From Lichina pygmaea (lineage: Eukaryota; Ascomycota; Lichinomycetes; Lichinales; Lichinaceae), in NCBI GenBank assembly GCA_963422465.1, contig OY730172.1:3100001-3164000 (forward strand): a stretch of 64,000 bases of DNA. The letters are read 5' to 3'. The position numbers and the translations under genes were made by a program. The notes under the pieces are model-generated. The model did no database searches. It was not told where the DNA came from and saw only the letters and a program-made list of their open reading frames with translations. The first letter of the stretch is position 1, and each line of letters starts with the position of its first letter. Shown here in pieces: positions 53,844-64,000 of this stretch.

Positions 53844-55263
53844 ATGGATGTGCCAACAACGTTGATCCAACAGGGCCCTATGGACGACCTATTGAATGAA
53901 GTCGACGGCGACACAGCTGAACTGATCATCTCGCTCCAGCGAGAAGACGTGGAGGCTATGCTGGCCGTGTCTACACGCAAGGGCAAAAACAAAGAAGGGG
54001 GTTTTTCTGATGGGGAGGTGTCGATGCGGCTTTACCTGGAGGATGTGCGCAGGATCGAGCAGCAGCTCGCCGACAGGCGAATGTGTAGGAGCATTGCGCA
54101 GGCCGTCAGTGCCGACGCACGACTCGTCGAGGCCGTCAGGATAGAAGAACGCCAAGCGCAGCGAGATCGACGGATGGCACTCCTACTTGGCGGCTCGAGG
54201 ATGCATCCGATGCCATCAGGGAGTGCGAATGACGAAACCGGCGGCGAAGATCAGCAATCGATTGACGACATGGTAGCTCGATTCGGCCAGCTCAACAATC
54301 CTGCACATGATGAGCCCGACGAGATCACCGCGGGACCGTCGAGCTCCAGAAGAGTCGAGAACAAGCATGCCTCGGGAGATGTCGGCGCTTGCGTGGCCTG
54401 CAACGAAGAAAAGCGGAAATGCGACCTCGCTCGGGGGCCATGCTCCCACGTCTACTGTCAAGATTGTTTCCAGCAACTCCTCGAGGCGGCCATGGTAGAC
54501 GAGTCGTTGTTCCCACCTCGATGCTGTCGACAACAATTTCCAACGTCGATGATCTCGCCCTTCGTTTCCAAGGCATTCATGGAGCGGCTCAGTCAGCGAC
54601 GCACGGAGCTTTCCACGCCGAATCGTACCTATTGCGCCGAGCCATCATGCTCGACCTTCATTCCAAGCGAGAGCGTCCAAGACGAGGGAGCCTGTTGTCC
54701 ACGTTGTCGCATGAAGACATGTACGACATGCAAGCAGCCAGCGCACGACGGCGATTGCCCAAATGACGAGTCACTACGCAGTCTCCTACAGGTGGCCCAA
54801 GAGGCCGGATGGCAACGATGCAATCAGTGCAAGCGGATGGTGGAACTCGATGTCGGCTGTAACCACATTAGGTGAGTGCCCAGTACAATCATGCTAGGTC
54901 GGCTCAGTCTCGGCGATTTGACGAGCCGGTAGATGCATCTGCGGGGCCGAGTTCTGCTACGTTTGCGGTCAGCGATGGAAAACCTGCCGCTGTGCCCAGT
55001 GGGACGAGAACCGGCTTGAAACGCGCGCGCAGGGAATCGTGGGTCGACGACCGGCCGCGGCTAATCCAGTTGTACACGCCCGACAAGTGAGACAGGTCCA
55101 GCAGGACCTGCGGGTGCGACATCAATGCCAGCACCAGTCCTGGGAATATGTCAGCGGGTCACATCGATGTGAGGAGTGCTACCAGACGCTACCTCGGTAC
55201 ATCTTCGAGTGCAGACAATGTCATATTATGGCTTGCAATCGATGTCGGAGGAATCGACTGTAG
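53844..55263 (+). CDS. RBR (RING-IBR-RING) E3 ubiquitin ligase
   Basis: Transfers ubiquitin through a Cys thioester in its second RING. Exons 53844-54871 and 54933-55263, with a 61-bp intron, giving 452 residues. The N-terminal 180 residues are helical and charged. RING1 starts CVACNEEKRKCDLARGPCSH and has YCQDCFQQLL. The IBR has TYCAEPSCSTFIPSE and CCPRCRMKTCTTC. RING2 is built across the intron: CNQCKRMVELDVGCNHI joined to RCICGAEFCYVCGQRW. The Cys in GCNHI is the expected catalytic residue. A further Cys/His cluster (HQCQHQSWEYVSGSHRCEEC, CRQCHIMACNRCRR) ends the protein, as in many fungal RBR proteins. The substrate is unknown. Confidence 0.92.
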
Positions 55264-56649
55264 GAGGAACCCTAGAGGAAGGGGGTTGCCAAGACCTGAA
55301 AAGGTTCGGACAGGGTCAGAAGCCTGTCTTGATATCGAGGGCACTGACAACTGACGTGAAGGAGGAATCAATCGACAGCATATTGACACCCTGGCGCGTT
55401 GATGAGGAAGGCCCGCATCCAGAGCTAAGTCGTCTACTCATCGGCTCTCACGAGTTTGAACTGGCAGGCTATAGATCGTCGACTCAAAGATGGCAGAAGT
55501 GAGAACGCGTAATTTTGAAATTGCCATCGCCGAGGCCTCGAGGCCGGATGTGGAGCATCTTTCCCACCGAGAATCAACAGGCGCAGAAGTAGGAGTAGGT
55601 ATAGCTGCATGAGCCCACATAGCTCTGTATGGGCAAACGCAGCCCGAGAGACACAATAGCTCTAGGAGCAGAAGCAGTCTTGGGAGCGGTCATAGCACTA
55701 CCTCGTAGAAGCAGCTGTAGCACTAGGAGCAGACCCGAATTTGGGGCAGACACAGCTCTACGAGGAGCTAGGAGAAGAGGCAATGTCTATAGCCAGAGAG
55801 CTGTTCACCTCCTCCCTCGAGCAGCTTCAACCAGGAAAGGGGGAAGGGGGGGAAAAAAAGGAAGAAGGGGAAGGGCAGAGCGGCCGCCCCGTATGAATAC
55901 ATCTTAGCGTCCTTCTCGAGATGTAAAGTAATCTTTCCGGTACGCGGCACTTACGAAAAGGACGAGTACCGTACCGTTCTAGAGCTGAAGAACAATGCCT
56001 GGTGATGATATAAAGAAGCCTGGTGGCGCTTCGAGGGGGGCTCGATGATGATGATGATGGTGTGGAGGAGGAGTCTGGGAATGATATTAGAGGCGTCTTG
56101 TGACGATCTGAAAGAGCTTGTGCAGTGCAGTACTCTGACACAACCTGGTACTGTAGGACAAGCCGGCGCAGCAGAGCTCCGAGTTTTTTGGGGAATTATT
56201 TACTATAGGAGTGAGATAGCGTAAGAGACTTGCTTGGGAGAAATAGGGGATACGTCGCCTAGCTGGACTGCGAGGTAGGCGCGTGGCTTTGTAACCTTAA
56301 CAGACCAGGTTGTAAACAGGCGCATTGCAACTTGCAAGGAAAAGAAATGGATGGTTCACGGCCGATCAATCGACGACCGGTCTGCTTAGAGTACTGCAGA
56401 GCCTCCACGTAAACGCTCTTGATGATGAGGCTGTGATCCATCGACACATGTCACGGGCGACAGCTTCCCCGGCTCCGCGCTGCTCTTGTCCTCCGCAGCC
56501 TGATAACGTGAAATCTCCGAGCAAGTCGAGTTCCCGACTCGCTCACACATCAGCTCACGCAGGAAATCGCCTCGTCCTGCTCCCGAGGAAAGGGACGAAC
56601 ACAGTATCAAGGGATCAATGTACTACCACGCAAGAGACCAACATACACA
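55264..56649. other. Convergent intergenic region, no gene recognised
   Basis: An interval with AGCTCTAGGAGCAGAAGCAG-like and GTAGCACTAGGAGCAGA-like words (55655-55750) suggests a degenerate minisatellite. GAGTACCGTACCGTTCT at 55964 is a GTAC-rich word, and a short GATGATGATGATGG run lies near 56044. Open frames are unsupported. Confidence 0.4.
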
Positions 56650-57427
56650 TCAAGCAATCGTGATCCAGAGTACGCATATGATCACATCCAACCCTCTCTC
56701 GCCGGCAGCCTCGTACTTGAAGTTCCAGATGCCATCCTTGTCCAGATTCCAGTACCCGGCCGTGGCGCTGTGCATGCCTCGACGCCCTTGTTGCTGTTCG
56801 CTGGCCGCGAGACCATTGGCGTCTGTCGATGCGAACTGTCCTGCGCCACCTGGAGCCGAGCCGCCGACAGCACCCATAGAGATCCTCTCGTCGGCCATGC
56901 CACCTCTGCCACGACCCGTGACGCCGTTGTCATCGTCGTCGTCTCCTTCGTCCTCTGACTCGCTCTTCTTCACCGCGGCCGCAGAGGTGGCATTGCCCGA
57001 GCTCGAGCTCCCGGCCGACGTTCCCATCGTCCTCGTCGAGGAAGAAGGGGTGTTGGGCGCAACGTGCTGCACGATGGTGCTGTTTATCGCGTACTTGTGC
57101 TTGTTCTTCGGAGCCTCGTCCAGAACTCGTCTCAGGATCCTCTGGATGATCTCCCCGTTCCAGCCTTCGCATTTCGAGTGCTCGTAGCGGGTCACGCCCG
57201 CCAGCGCTTCTTCGCACGCCTCTGTAGCTATCTCCGAGAGACGACCGCCGGGGAGGGGCTGCTTGGTTGCGGAGATCAAGAGGGTCAGTGCAGGCTGGTC
57301 ACCCACAATTCGTTTGGGAAGGTAGGTGGTGGGGGAGAGACCGCTGCACGAGCCGGGAGGGGAGGAGGCAGCATCTTACCGGTGGAGCTGTCGTGGATAA
57401 AGTCGAAGAGCTTGTGTTGACAACCAT
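56650..57427 (-). CDS. Dynein light chain, Tctex type
   Basis: Light chain that dimerises on the dynein intermediate chain and helps attach cargo. Exons 57427-57380 (MVVNTSSSTLSTTAPP) and 57261-56650 join in phase 0 across a 118-bp intron, giving 219 residues; the first exon is less certain. The fold is recognisable in RLSEIATEACEEALAGV, EGWNGEIIQRILRRVLDE, KYAINSTIVQHV and, after the insert, HSATAGYWNLDKDGIWNFKY and GLDVIICVLWI. Typical members are about 110-150 residues. Here a Ser/Gly/Asp-rich insert of about 85 residues separates the first two beta strands. Confidence 0.85.
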
Positions 57428-57966
57428 GACTAGAGGATCTTGTCGACTATCCTCCGTTGCAGTGGATACGTTCGGCTCTTTTAGAGCCGCGGGCAGTTGT
57501 CGGTACGTACGGTATGTATGGCGCTGTAGTTGTAGAGCTGCTAATTATAACATATGGCAACCTCGGAGATCGCAACAGTGGCGGGTGCGAGTGAACCGCT
57601 CTAGCTGGAAGGTCTAAAACAGGATGGCTCACCAAGCATCCGTTGGGGCTACATGACTTGTACGGAAGTGCGGTTGCTCTACAGACATTTAAATATCCGG
57701 CTTGACGGTTCAGACTCGACCAACTTGCTTGTTTGCTAGAAATACACGTAGCTCTTCTGGCAGAAGCACGTGTCGTGGGGCCAACAAGTAGAAACGGCTG
57801 GCTCGCGGCTGCCTTGCGAGAATAGCAAGGTCGATGAAGAAAGCGACTGCCAAGACGACTCATAACGCCTTGTATTCTAGATTCGGTAGCTGTCTATCGT
57901 CATTGTACAGTATAGCTAGCACAGGGTGGGGACACGAAGGCTCTATAGCTCTCAAGATAGGAGATT

Positions 57967-59256
57967 TTAGAAGAGATCGTTGTACTCGCCAAGGGCGGTA
58001 CCGTCTCCGCCGGTGAACGCGCCATGGGATGCATCCAGATCAGCGACCAACGACGCCAGCTGCATGCCCGTTTGTCGTTCAGCCTCGACGCGTGCCCAGT
58101 CCCAGAGAGGTGCGTCAGGCCCGCCGGCGTTCTCGGTACCGGTGCCGTGGTCCGGAGATGCAGAGCCCGGAAGTAAAGAAGCCTGTAGTATCCCGTCACC
58201 ATTGTCGTCGGGAGTGCTCGCAGCACCTGGGACGACCGCTGGGTACTGAGCGGGCGAGGCAGAGGAAGAGGACAATGATGACTGCGCTGATGACGAAGGT
58301 GGTTCCGCGTCCGGAGCCACGGGCCTTGGTGGTAGCAAACCGGCATTGTCCAAGACTTGCTCTGGCGGGATCGTTCGTCGGCCTCGCTTGACAACGTATT
58401 TTGAGATGGCAGACGCGAAGATGGCGGGATGCGCGGTGCTCGCGGCCGGCGCGGCAACGGCATTGGAGCCATTGACGATCACCTGTGTCCCTTCCTGTTT
58501 GGGTTTCTCGCGGCTCCTCGACCGGCGCCACCAGGAGATGGGGTCCGTCAAGAGTAGAAGCCACCACCATCGTCGAGGTCCCTCCGGCTGAAGCAGGTAC
58601 TCGTTCGGTCGGGCGCAATCCTTCTGGACCATGTGGCTGATGACGTATAGCCATTTGCGATCCCAGGACAGCACGCGGGACCAGATCTCGAAGCGTTCGT
58701 ACGGCTTGATCTCGCGCCGGAACACGGAACACACGGAACCCAATATGAACTTGAAGTCCCAGTGGCTCAGACCTTCCGTCTCCCTCGCTTTCACCATGCC
58801 GCGCTGCAGGAGACACGAGAGCAGGTGCGTCCGAGAGATGTCGAGGTCCGAGAAGAACGTGCTGTTGGACTTGTGTGCGTTGATGTCACACTCTAGAAGC
58901 GGCGCGTGCGACGTGATGATGATCGGCTGAAAGAGCGCGCGGGGTCCGATGTCAGCTGGGGTTATTCTCGAGCGCGACGAGCTGCGACGGGTGCCGAGAT
59001 GCGTGTAGACGCCATTTAAGAATCGGAACTGCCGATCTTTGTTTAGCAAGTGACCGTCCCATCACCCGGAGCCAGACAAGCTTACATGCCACATCATAGG
59101 CAGCGACTTGAGATTGGCCAGGATGAATGCCAGCGCGAGATATCTCCAAGCATCGTGCAGTCCCTTCGCCGGCAAGAGGCGCGCCAGCCGACCACCTTGT
59201 CTTTGAAGCACTGCTAACCTGGCGACCAGCGACCAGAACAACGACACGATGTCCAT
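57967..59256 (-). CDS. Thioesterase-like (HotDog fold) protein
   Basis: Exons 59256-59086 and 59028-57967 with a 57-bp intron, giving 410 residues. Exon 1 encodes MDIVSLFWSLVARLAVLQ and a hydrophobic segment (YLALAFILANLKSLPMMW), likely a membrane anchor. After the join comes FRFLNGVYTHLGTR, then ECDINAHKSNSTFFSDLDIS and RTHLLSCLL, the pattern of fungal and animal THEM6-like thioesterase-superfamily proteins in which catalytic residues are not well defined. KFILGSVCSVFRREIKPYER and SWDRKWLYVISHMVQ continue the fold. The C-terminal 150 residues are Ser/Ala/Pro-rich and presumably disordered. The substrate is unknown. Confidence 0.82.
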
Positions 59257-59944
59257 CACCGCAGAGTGTGGTAAGTGTCTCCTTGCTGAAGATACAGAAT
59301 GCTGGAGAGGGGCAAGCAACAGCCCGGTCCCCTAGACTTGCTGACATCGCAGTCAGATTGCGACAACTTGGTGGAACTGGAGGCCCAGGAGGCCCTTGAA
59401 TGATTACTGTACCTCGGCACGGAACTTCGGCATCATATTTTGCCGATGGCGGATCAGAAAGAACTCTGATAGGCCACCATGATCTTAGTAATCAGCCTGC
59501 CTTCTGGCTAGGCAAGACTGGATCTTACAGACACAGGTCTTCTACAGTACCTTCATAAGTAATTGTGCCCATGGAGGGCAATACCTCTCTTCTCACACCT
59601 CTTCAGTATATCCAGAACACCAAACATCCACCAACAAGGAGATCAGGGCTTCCAGGATAAGAGGAATGGTTTAGAGCTTGCCTCTAGTGCTGGTAGAGTT
59701 GAAAAACTCTAGGAAAGCTTAGGCAGGGGGTGTGGTCCCTAGCTTGAGTTAATACAACCAGATTTCCCTAGAGTCTAGTTGGAAAAGACTGCCCAGGAAA
59801 GTACAGTCTTGGGGAGTGGTCCCAGGATTGTGCAACTACTGCTAGGAACCAGGTGACCCTTTGCGAACAACTGGAAGAAGTCTCCAAAAGAGCCTCACTA
59901 ATCCCAGCCAAAAAGAACTGCTGGAAGACACCTAAAATCACATA

Positions 59945-61348
59945 ATGTCAAAGAAAAAACCAGAGAAAGAGAAAGAAAACCAGTCTTCTCCAAGCTCCCA
60001 GCAACCCCCAGTGGCGAACTCCCTGACAGACCAATCCCAGACTCAAGAAAAAGAAGAAGAGAAGGGGCTGACACTTCTCCAGCTAGTGGAAGAATAGCTT
60101 ATCCACACAAAAGCTCCCCAACACATTAAAAAAGCATGGGATAGTATTCTGTCCAAAGTGGCAGAAGCTCTGGACAAAGATATCCCCACTCACTCACCTA
60201 ACTCCCAGAGTCTCCAGAAGATACTTGAGAGACTGGACAGTATTGAGAAACAAGTCCAAAAACAAAACACCAAGCCAACATATGCCCAGGCAGCCCAGAA
60301 AACAGTAGGACAGGAAATCCCTGTTCCAACCAGAATCCACAGTGAAATCACTATCAGACCTGGAATGCAGACTGGCCAGCTAGCAAACAGAACACCAGCC
60401 CAGCTTATGGAAGCTCTCAAGAAGAAAACATCACTCTCCTACCAAAAAGAAATAAGAGTAGCCAGAAAACTACCCTCAGGAGATATTATAATCTCTCTGG
60501 AAACTCCTCAAGCCAAGACTCAGCTAGAGGAAAACAAGGACTGGATCCCAGCTGTCTTTACAGCAGAGGCCAAGATATCACCCAGAATCTTTCCAGTGCT
60601 AGTCCATAGGGTGCAGACAAAAGACTTCAAGCTAGAAAACCTGGAGGAAACAAAAAAGGCAATCTTCTCCCAAAACCCTGGGATGGAAAGTAAGGTCAAC
60701 ATCCTAAGAACCTACTGGTCCAGAAAAGCCAAACTCCTCCAGAAGCCAGTCACATCTCTACATCTGGATCTAGCTACCCCAGAGCAAGCAAACCTCCTAA
60801 TTGAGAAAGAAGTAGTTCTAGGATACACTCTACATGAAGTAGAACCAGCCCTGCTAGCAACATCAGTCACCCAGTGCTACAAATGTGCTAGGTTTGGACA
60901 CCAAGCACGCACTTGCCAAGCCCAAGCCCAGTGCACAGCCTGTGGAGGAAAGCATGCCAGAAGAGACTGCCAGACTTCTCCAGAAACTCTAACACCAAAA
61001 TGTGCAAACTGCAAGAGAAACCACCCAGCCTGGTCAAAGTCCTGCCAGAAAAAACAGGAAGCAATCCAGAAAGCAAGGGAGGCATGGCTAGCAAGACCAG
61101 GGAGGTACACAACAGCTCCCAGACTAGCTCTACCTCAGACTCCCTCAACACAAGAAAAAGAGCCAAGTCTACAAGACAGACAAGAAGCTAAGAAAAGAAA
61201 ACAAGGGGAAGTACTAAGAGCATGGTCAAGCTCAAGACTGAACACTCAGCTCCCCACTTTCCCACTTGCACAGAACTCAGAGTTCCAAATCAACATACCC
61301 AGAAAAAAAGCTACTGAGATCTTGGAAGACTCTAGCCAAGAGGATTAA
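59945..61348 (+). pseudogene. LINE ORF1, gag-like protein with zinc knuckles
   Basis: The frame starts MSKKKPEKEKENQSSPSSQQ, is interrupted by one TAG (60095-60097), and resumes through LIHTKAPQHIKKAWDS to the stop TAA at 61346-61348, about 467 codons in all. The segment open from 60158 has 396 codons. The nucleic-acid-binding part has three Cys/His clusters: CYKCARFGHQARTC, CTACGGKHARRDC and CANCKRNHPAWSKSC. The first two are CCHC knuckles as in other Tad1 and Jockey-group ORF1 proteins. The stop overlaps the ORF2 start by one base. Confidence 0.85.
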
Positions 61349-64000
61349 TGAGTTACTCCACACTTAACCTTCTCCAGTACAATGTCCAGAAAAGCCAGAC
61401 ATGCCAAGAATTTCTACTGGTAAACCCTAGACTACAGGAAGTGGACATCATCACTCTGCAAGAACCCTGGAAAAACCCCCACCAAGAATCAAGCATCTCT
61501 ACAACATTCTCAGCCTTCTACCCTTTACAAAGCCAGGAGCTAGGGAGAACACTTGTTCTTGTTAACAGAAGAATTTTGCGGTCATCTATAAGCCCAATTT
61601 TCTGGAGTAAAGATCTAATCTCCTTGGAGATAAGAGTTCAAACAAAGTCATTCTGGATCCACAACCTCTATTTCACACCCACAAGCCAAAGGAACTATAG
61701 AGAGTCAGCTCAGACTCTTCTAGACCTACTGGAACAAGCTATCCAAAAAGAGGGTGAATATATTCTTCTGACAGACTCAAATCTCCACCACCCAAGTTGG
61801 TCAAAGTCAAGCCAGCTATACTCAGAACTGGCCTTATCCTTCAAGGACCTAACAGACAAATAGGGACTAGAGCTGGCAATAGCTCCCTACACACCAACAA
61901 GAGCAAGAACTCTTCTAGAACCACCTTCATCAGCAATTGATCTTTCTTTTATTTCAAGTTCTTTACTTAATTCTCTTATTTACTCACAAATTAACATGAG
62001 ATTCCACACAGGGTCAGACCACAGACCAGTGCACACAATTCTCAGTCTGGAGACTCCAAGAAAAACCAGAATAGACAAAAACAACTGGAGAACTCTGGAT
62101 GCTAGTCAAGCAAGACAAGAAGCTGATAACCTACCACCTATTCCACCTCTAACTAGCAAGAAAGAAGTGGATGATTACCTGGAAAGACTGGACAAAACTC
62201 TCCAAGAAATTGCAAACAAGACAACCCAACCTTGCAAAGAGTCCAGGTATGCAGCACCATGGTGGAACCAGGAAATCAAAGAAATAATCCAGGAGGAAAG
62301 AAAAGTAAGAAGGAAAGTACTCCAAGGCCAAGAGGAAACCACCAGACTAGAGGAGATAACTAAAAAGAAAAAGAGTCTGATCAGACAAGCCAAAAGAAAG
62401 ACATTCAGAACACATCTCCACCAGCTAGCAGAAACCCAGGACTACTGGAGAATTGCCAAATAGGGAAAAGAAAAAGCTGGCAAAGTTCCTGACCTACCAA
62501 TAGTCCCAGAACTTATAGGACAACAAGGACAGCTGGCAAAGTCTTTTGAAGAGAAAACAGAAGCTTTCAGGACTTAATTCTTCCCTCTTCCTCTACAGCC
62601 AGAGCCAGAGGAACAGGACCTGCCAGAAGAAACCCAGGAATGGCAACTATCCCAAGAAGTCTCCAAGGAAGAAGTACAAGAGGTTCTAAAGAAGAAAAAA
62701 CCTCTCTCAGCACCAGGCCAAGATACTCTACCAAATGGATTTCTAAAAGCACTGGGAGACCCTTTCAACAAAAGAATTGCTAAGGTTTTGGAGGCTTGCT
62801 GGAGACTGGAATACTTTCCAGACAGGTACAAGTCAGCCAAGACAATCTGCCTAAGGAAACCTGGCAAGGGATCCTACTGTCAAGCAAAAGCATGGTGCTC
62901 TATAGCTCTCCTGAATACAATTGGGAAGCTAATGGAAGCTATTGCAGCTGCAAGACTAAGTGAACTAGCTGAGAAAGAAAATCTCTTGCCAGAAATCCAG
63001 ATGGGATTCAGAAAAGGAAGATCAACAGAATCAGCACTTTTTCTTCTGACCTCCCAGGTAGAAAAGATCTGGAAAGAAGGAATGGTTGCTAGTCTTCTCT
63101 CTCTAGACATCTCTGGAGCCTATGACAGAGTCTTGCCAGAAGTTCTCAGAAAGATCCTGATTAGGAGAAAGATTCCTAAGTGGTTTGTATCCTGGATCTT
63201 TTCCTTCACTACTTCACGTACTACCTCTCTGGTGTTTGATGACTCAGAATCCCCCCAGTTCCCTATATACTGTGGAGTCCCTCAAGGATCACCTTTCTCT
63301 TCTATTCTATTTCTTTTCTATATCTCAGAACTGCACAATACTGTACACACCCCTGAGAAAGGAGTTTCAGCACTTGGTTTTGCAGATGACACTAATCTTC
63401 TTGCATTCTCCTCTTCCTTGAAAAGCAACCTTCTCAAGTTGAAGTCTACACATTCCAAATGTCAGGACTGGGCAAGAAAACATGGTATGAAGTTTGCACC
63501 TGAAAAGTATGAACTTCTCTATTTTTCTAGAAGAAGAAGAGACAATCTTCAGCTCAGTCTAAGACTTGGAGAAGTGGTACTTCAACCAAAAGAAGAAGTG
63601 CGCATCTTGGGACTTTACTTTGACTCAAAACTTGTCTGGAAAAAACACCAAAAAATCATGTCACAGAAAGCTTCCAAATATTTCTCAGCTTTATCCAGAA
63701 CAACCTACTCTACTTGGGGACTACCAGTCCTAACAGCACGTCATGTCTACACTGCTATACTAAGATCTCTTCTTAGTTATGCAGTAGGAGTCTGGTTCAA
63801 TCCCCAAAAGAAACTCTCTAATATTATTTCATTATCTACTTTCCAAAATAAATGTTTAAGAACTATAGGAGGTGTCTTTAAAGCCACTCCTATTTTCCTA
63901 CTTGAATCAGAACTATTTCTACCCCCTCTAGACTTATACTTCAAGCTGAGAACAGCATGTTTTCTTTCATCTTTCTATTCAAACACACTACCCAACTCTC
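61348..64000 (+). pseudogene. LINE ORF2, endonuclease-reverse transcriptase (cut by window edge)
   Basis: Starts MSYSTLNLLQYNVQKSQTC; N in NVQKS, E in LQEPW, TDSNLHHPSW and GSDHRPVHT are the active-site motifs of an APE-type endonuclease, which cuts the target DNA. The linker runs to about 62650. The reverse transcriptase follows: KKPLSAPGQDTLPNG, SIALLNTIGKLMEA, MGFRKGRSTESALF, LLSLDISGAYDRV, YCGVPQGSPFSS and LGFADDTNLLAF. In-frame stops lie at 61861 (TAG), 62461 (TAG) and 62575 (TAA); beyond the last the frame is open to the window end. Confidence 0.88.

Larger units (their letters stand above)
59460..64000 (+). mobile_element. Near full-length Tad1-like LINE, copy 2 (runs off window)
   Basis: Non-LTR retrotransposon with a 5' untranslated region (about 59460-59944), ORF1 (59945-61348) and ORF2 (from 61348 to beyond 64000). 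The 5' border is set approximately, from the sudden loss of CpG. ORF1 has Cys/His zinc knuckles; ORF2 has an endonuclease and a reverse transcriptase. Copy 1 at 45911-47745 supplies the missing 3' end and shows no RNase H. The DNA is A+T-richer than the host genes and almost without CpG. Four in-frame stops (60095, 61861, 62461, 62575) all stand where a Gln codon could have become a stop by a single C-to-T change, so this copy is probably inactive. Confidence 0.88.

Noticed and set aside
57447-57863. 138-codon minus ORF upstream of the dynein light chain
   Set aside because: No family, no splice link to the Tctex exons; lies in the promoter region.

Overview
The window reads as nuclear DNA of a filamentous fungus, most likely an ascomycete of the Pezizomycotina. 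The genes are G+C-rich and CpG-rich and carry short introns (about 50-270 bp) with fungal donors and CTRAC-like branch sites. The gene content fits too: a complex I 21.3 kDa-type subunit, UPS1/PRELI, a Dot5-type peroxiredoxin, a Tctex-type dynein light chain, and protein sequences of filamentous-ascomycete type. The exact lineage cannot be fixed from the sequence. No tRNA, rRNA, CRISPR or bacterial-type operon was seen.

Layout. 1-4950: a putative membrane protein followed by eleven-residue repeats, simple repeats, and a 745-bp foldback (long inverted repeat) element with TA at both ends. 4959-25307: a dense housekeeping block. It holds a YFH7-like P-loop kinase, a small protein with a disturbed 3' end, a conserved fungal protein, ECT1 (phosphatidylethanolamine synthesis), GRX5 (mitochondrial Fe-S clusters), eIF2B beta, NEM1 phosphatase, FOL3 (folate), UPS1 (mitochondrial phosphatidic acid transfer), DOT5 and a complex I subunit. 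25915-27720: a degenerate satellite array of about 19 monomers of roughly 97 bp. 28523-45478: a small membrane protein, NAA10, two large disordered proteins with SUMO-interaction-like motifs, LST8 (TOR complex) and SCY1/CEX1. 45911-47745: a 5'-truncated Tad1-like LINE on the minus strand. 47750-49580: non-coding. 49584-59256: a coiled-coil protein, an SDR oxidoreductase, an RBR ubiquitin ligase, a Tctex dynein light chain and a thioesterase-like protein. 59460-64000: a second, near full-length copy of the LINE, cut by the window edge.

The host genes do not form one pathway. ECT1, NEM1 and UPS1 all touch phospholipid metabolism, but their proximity is probably chance. Several genes are arranged head to head with 430-560 bp between start codons (GCD7/NEM1, the 9616/ECT1 pair, NAA10/32009, 51128/SDR), so shared promoter regions are likely. 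Intergenic DNA is rich in short GTAC-containing palindromes and C homopolymers.

Exon boundaries were read by eye from splice motifs and reading-frame continuity with family knowledge. No alignment or transcript data were available.
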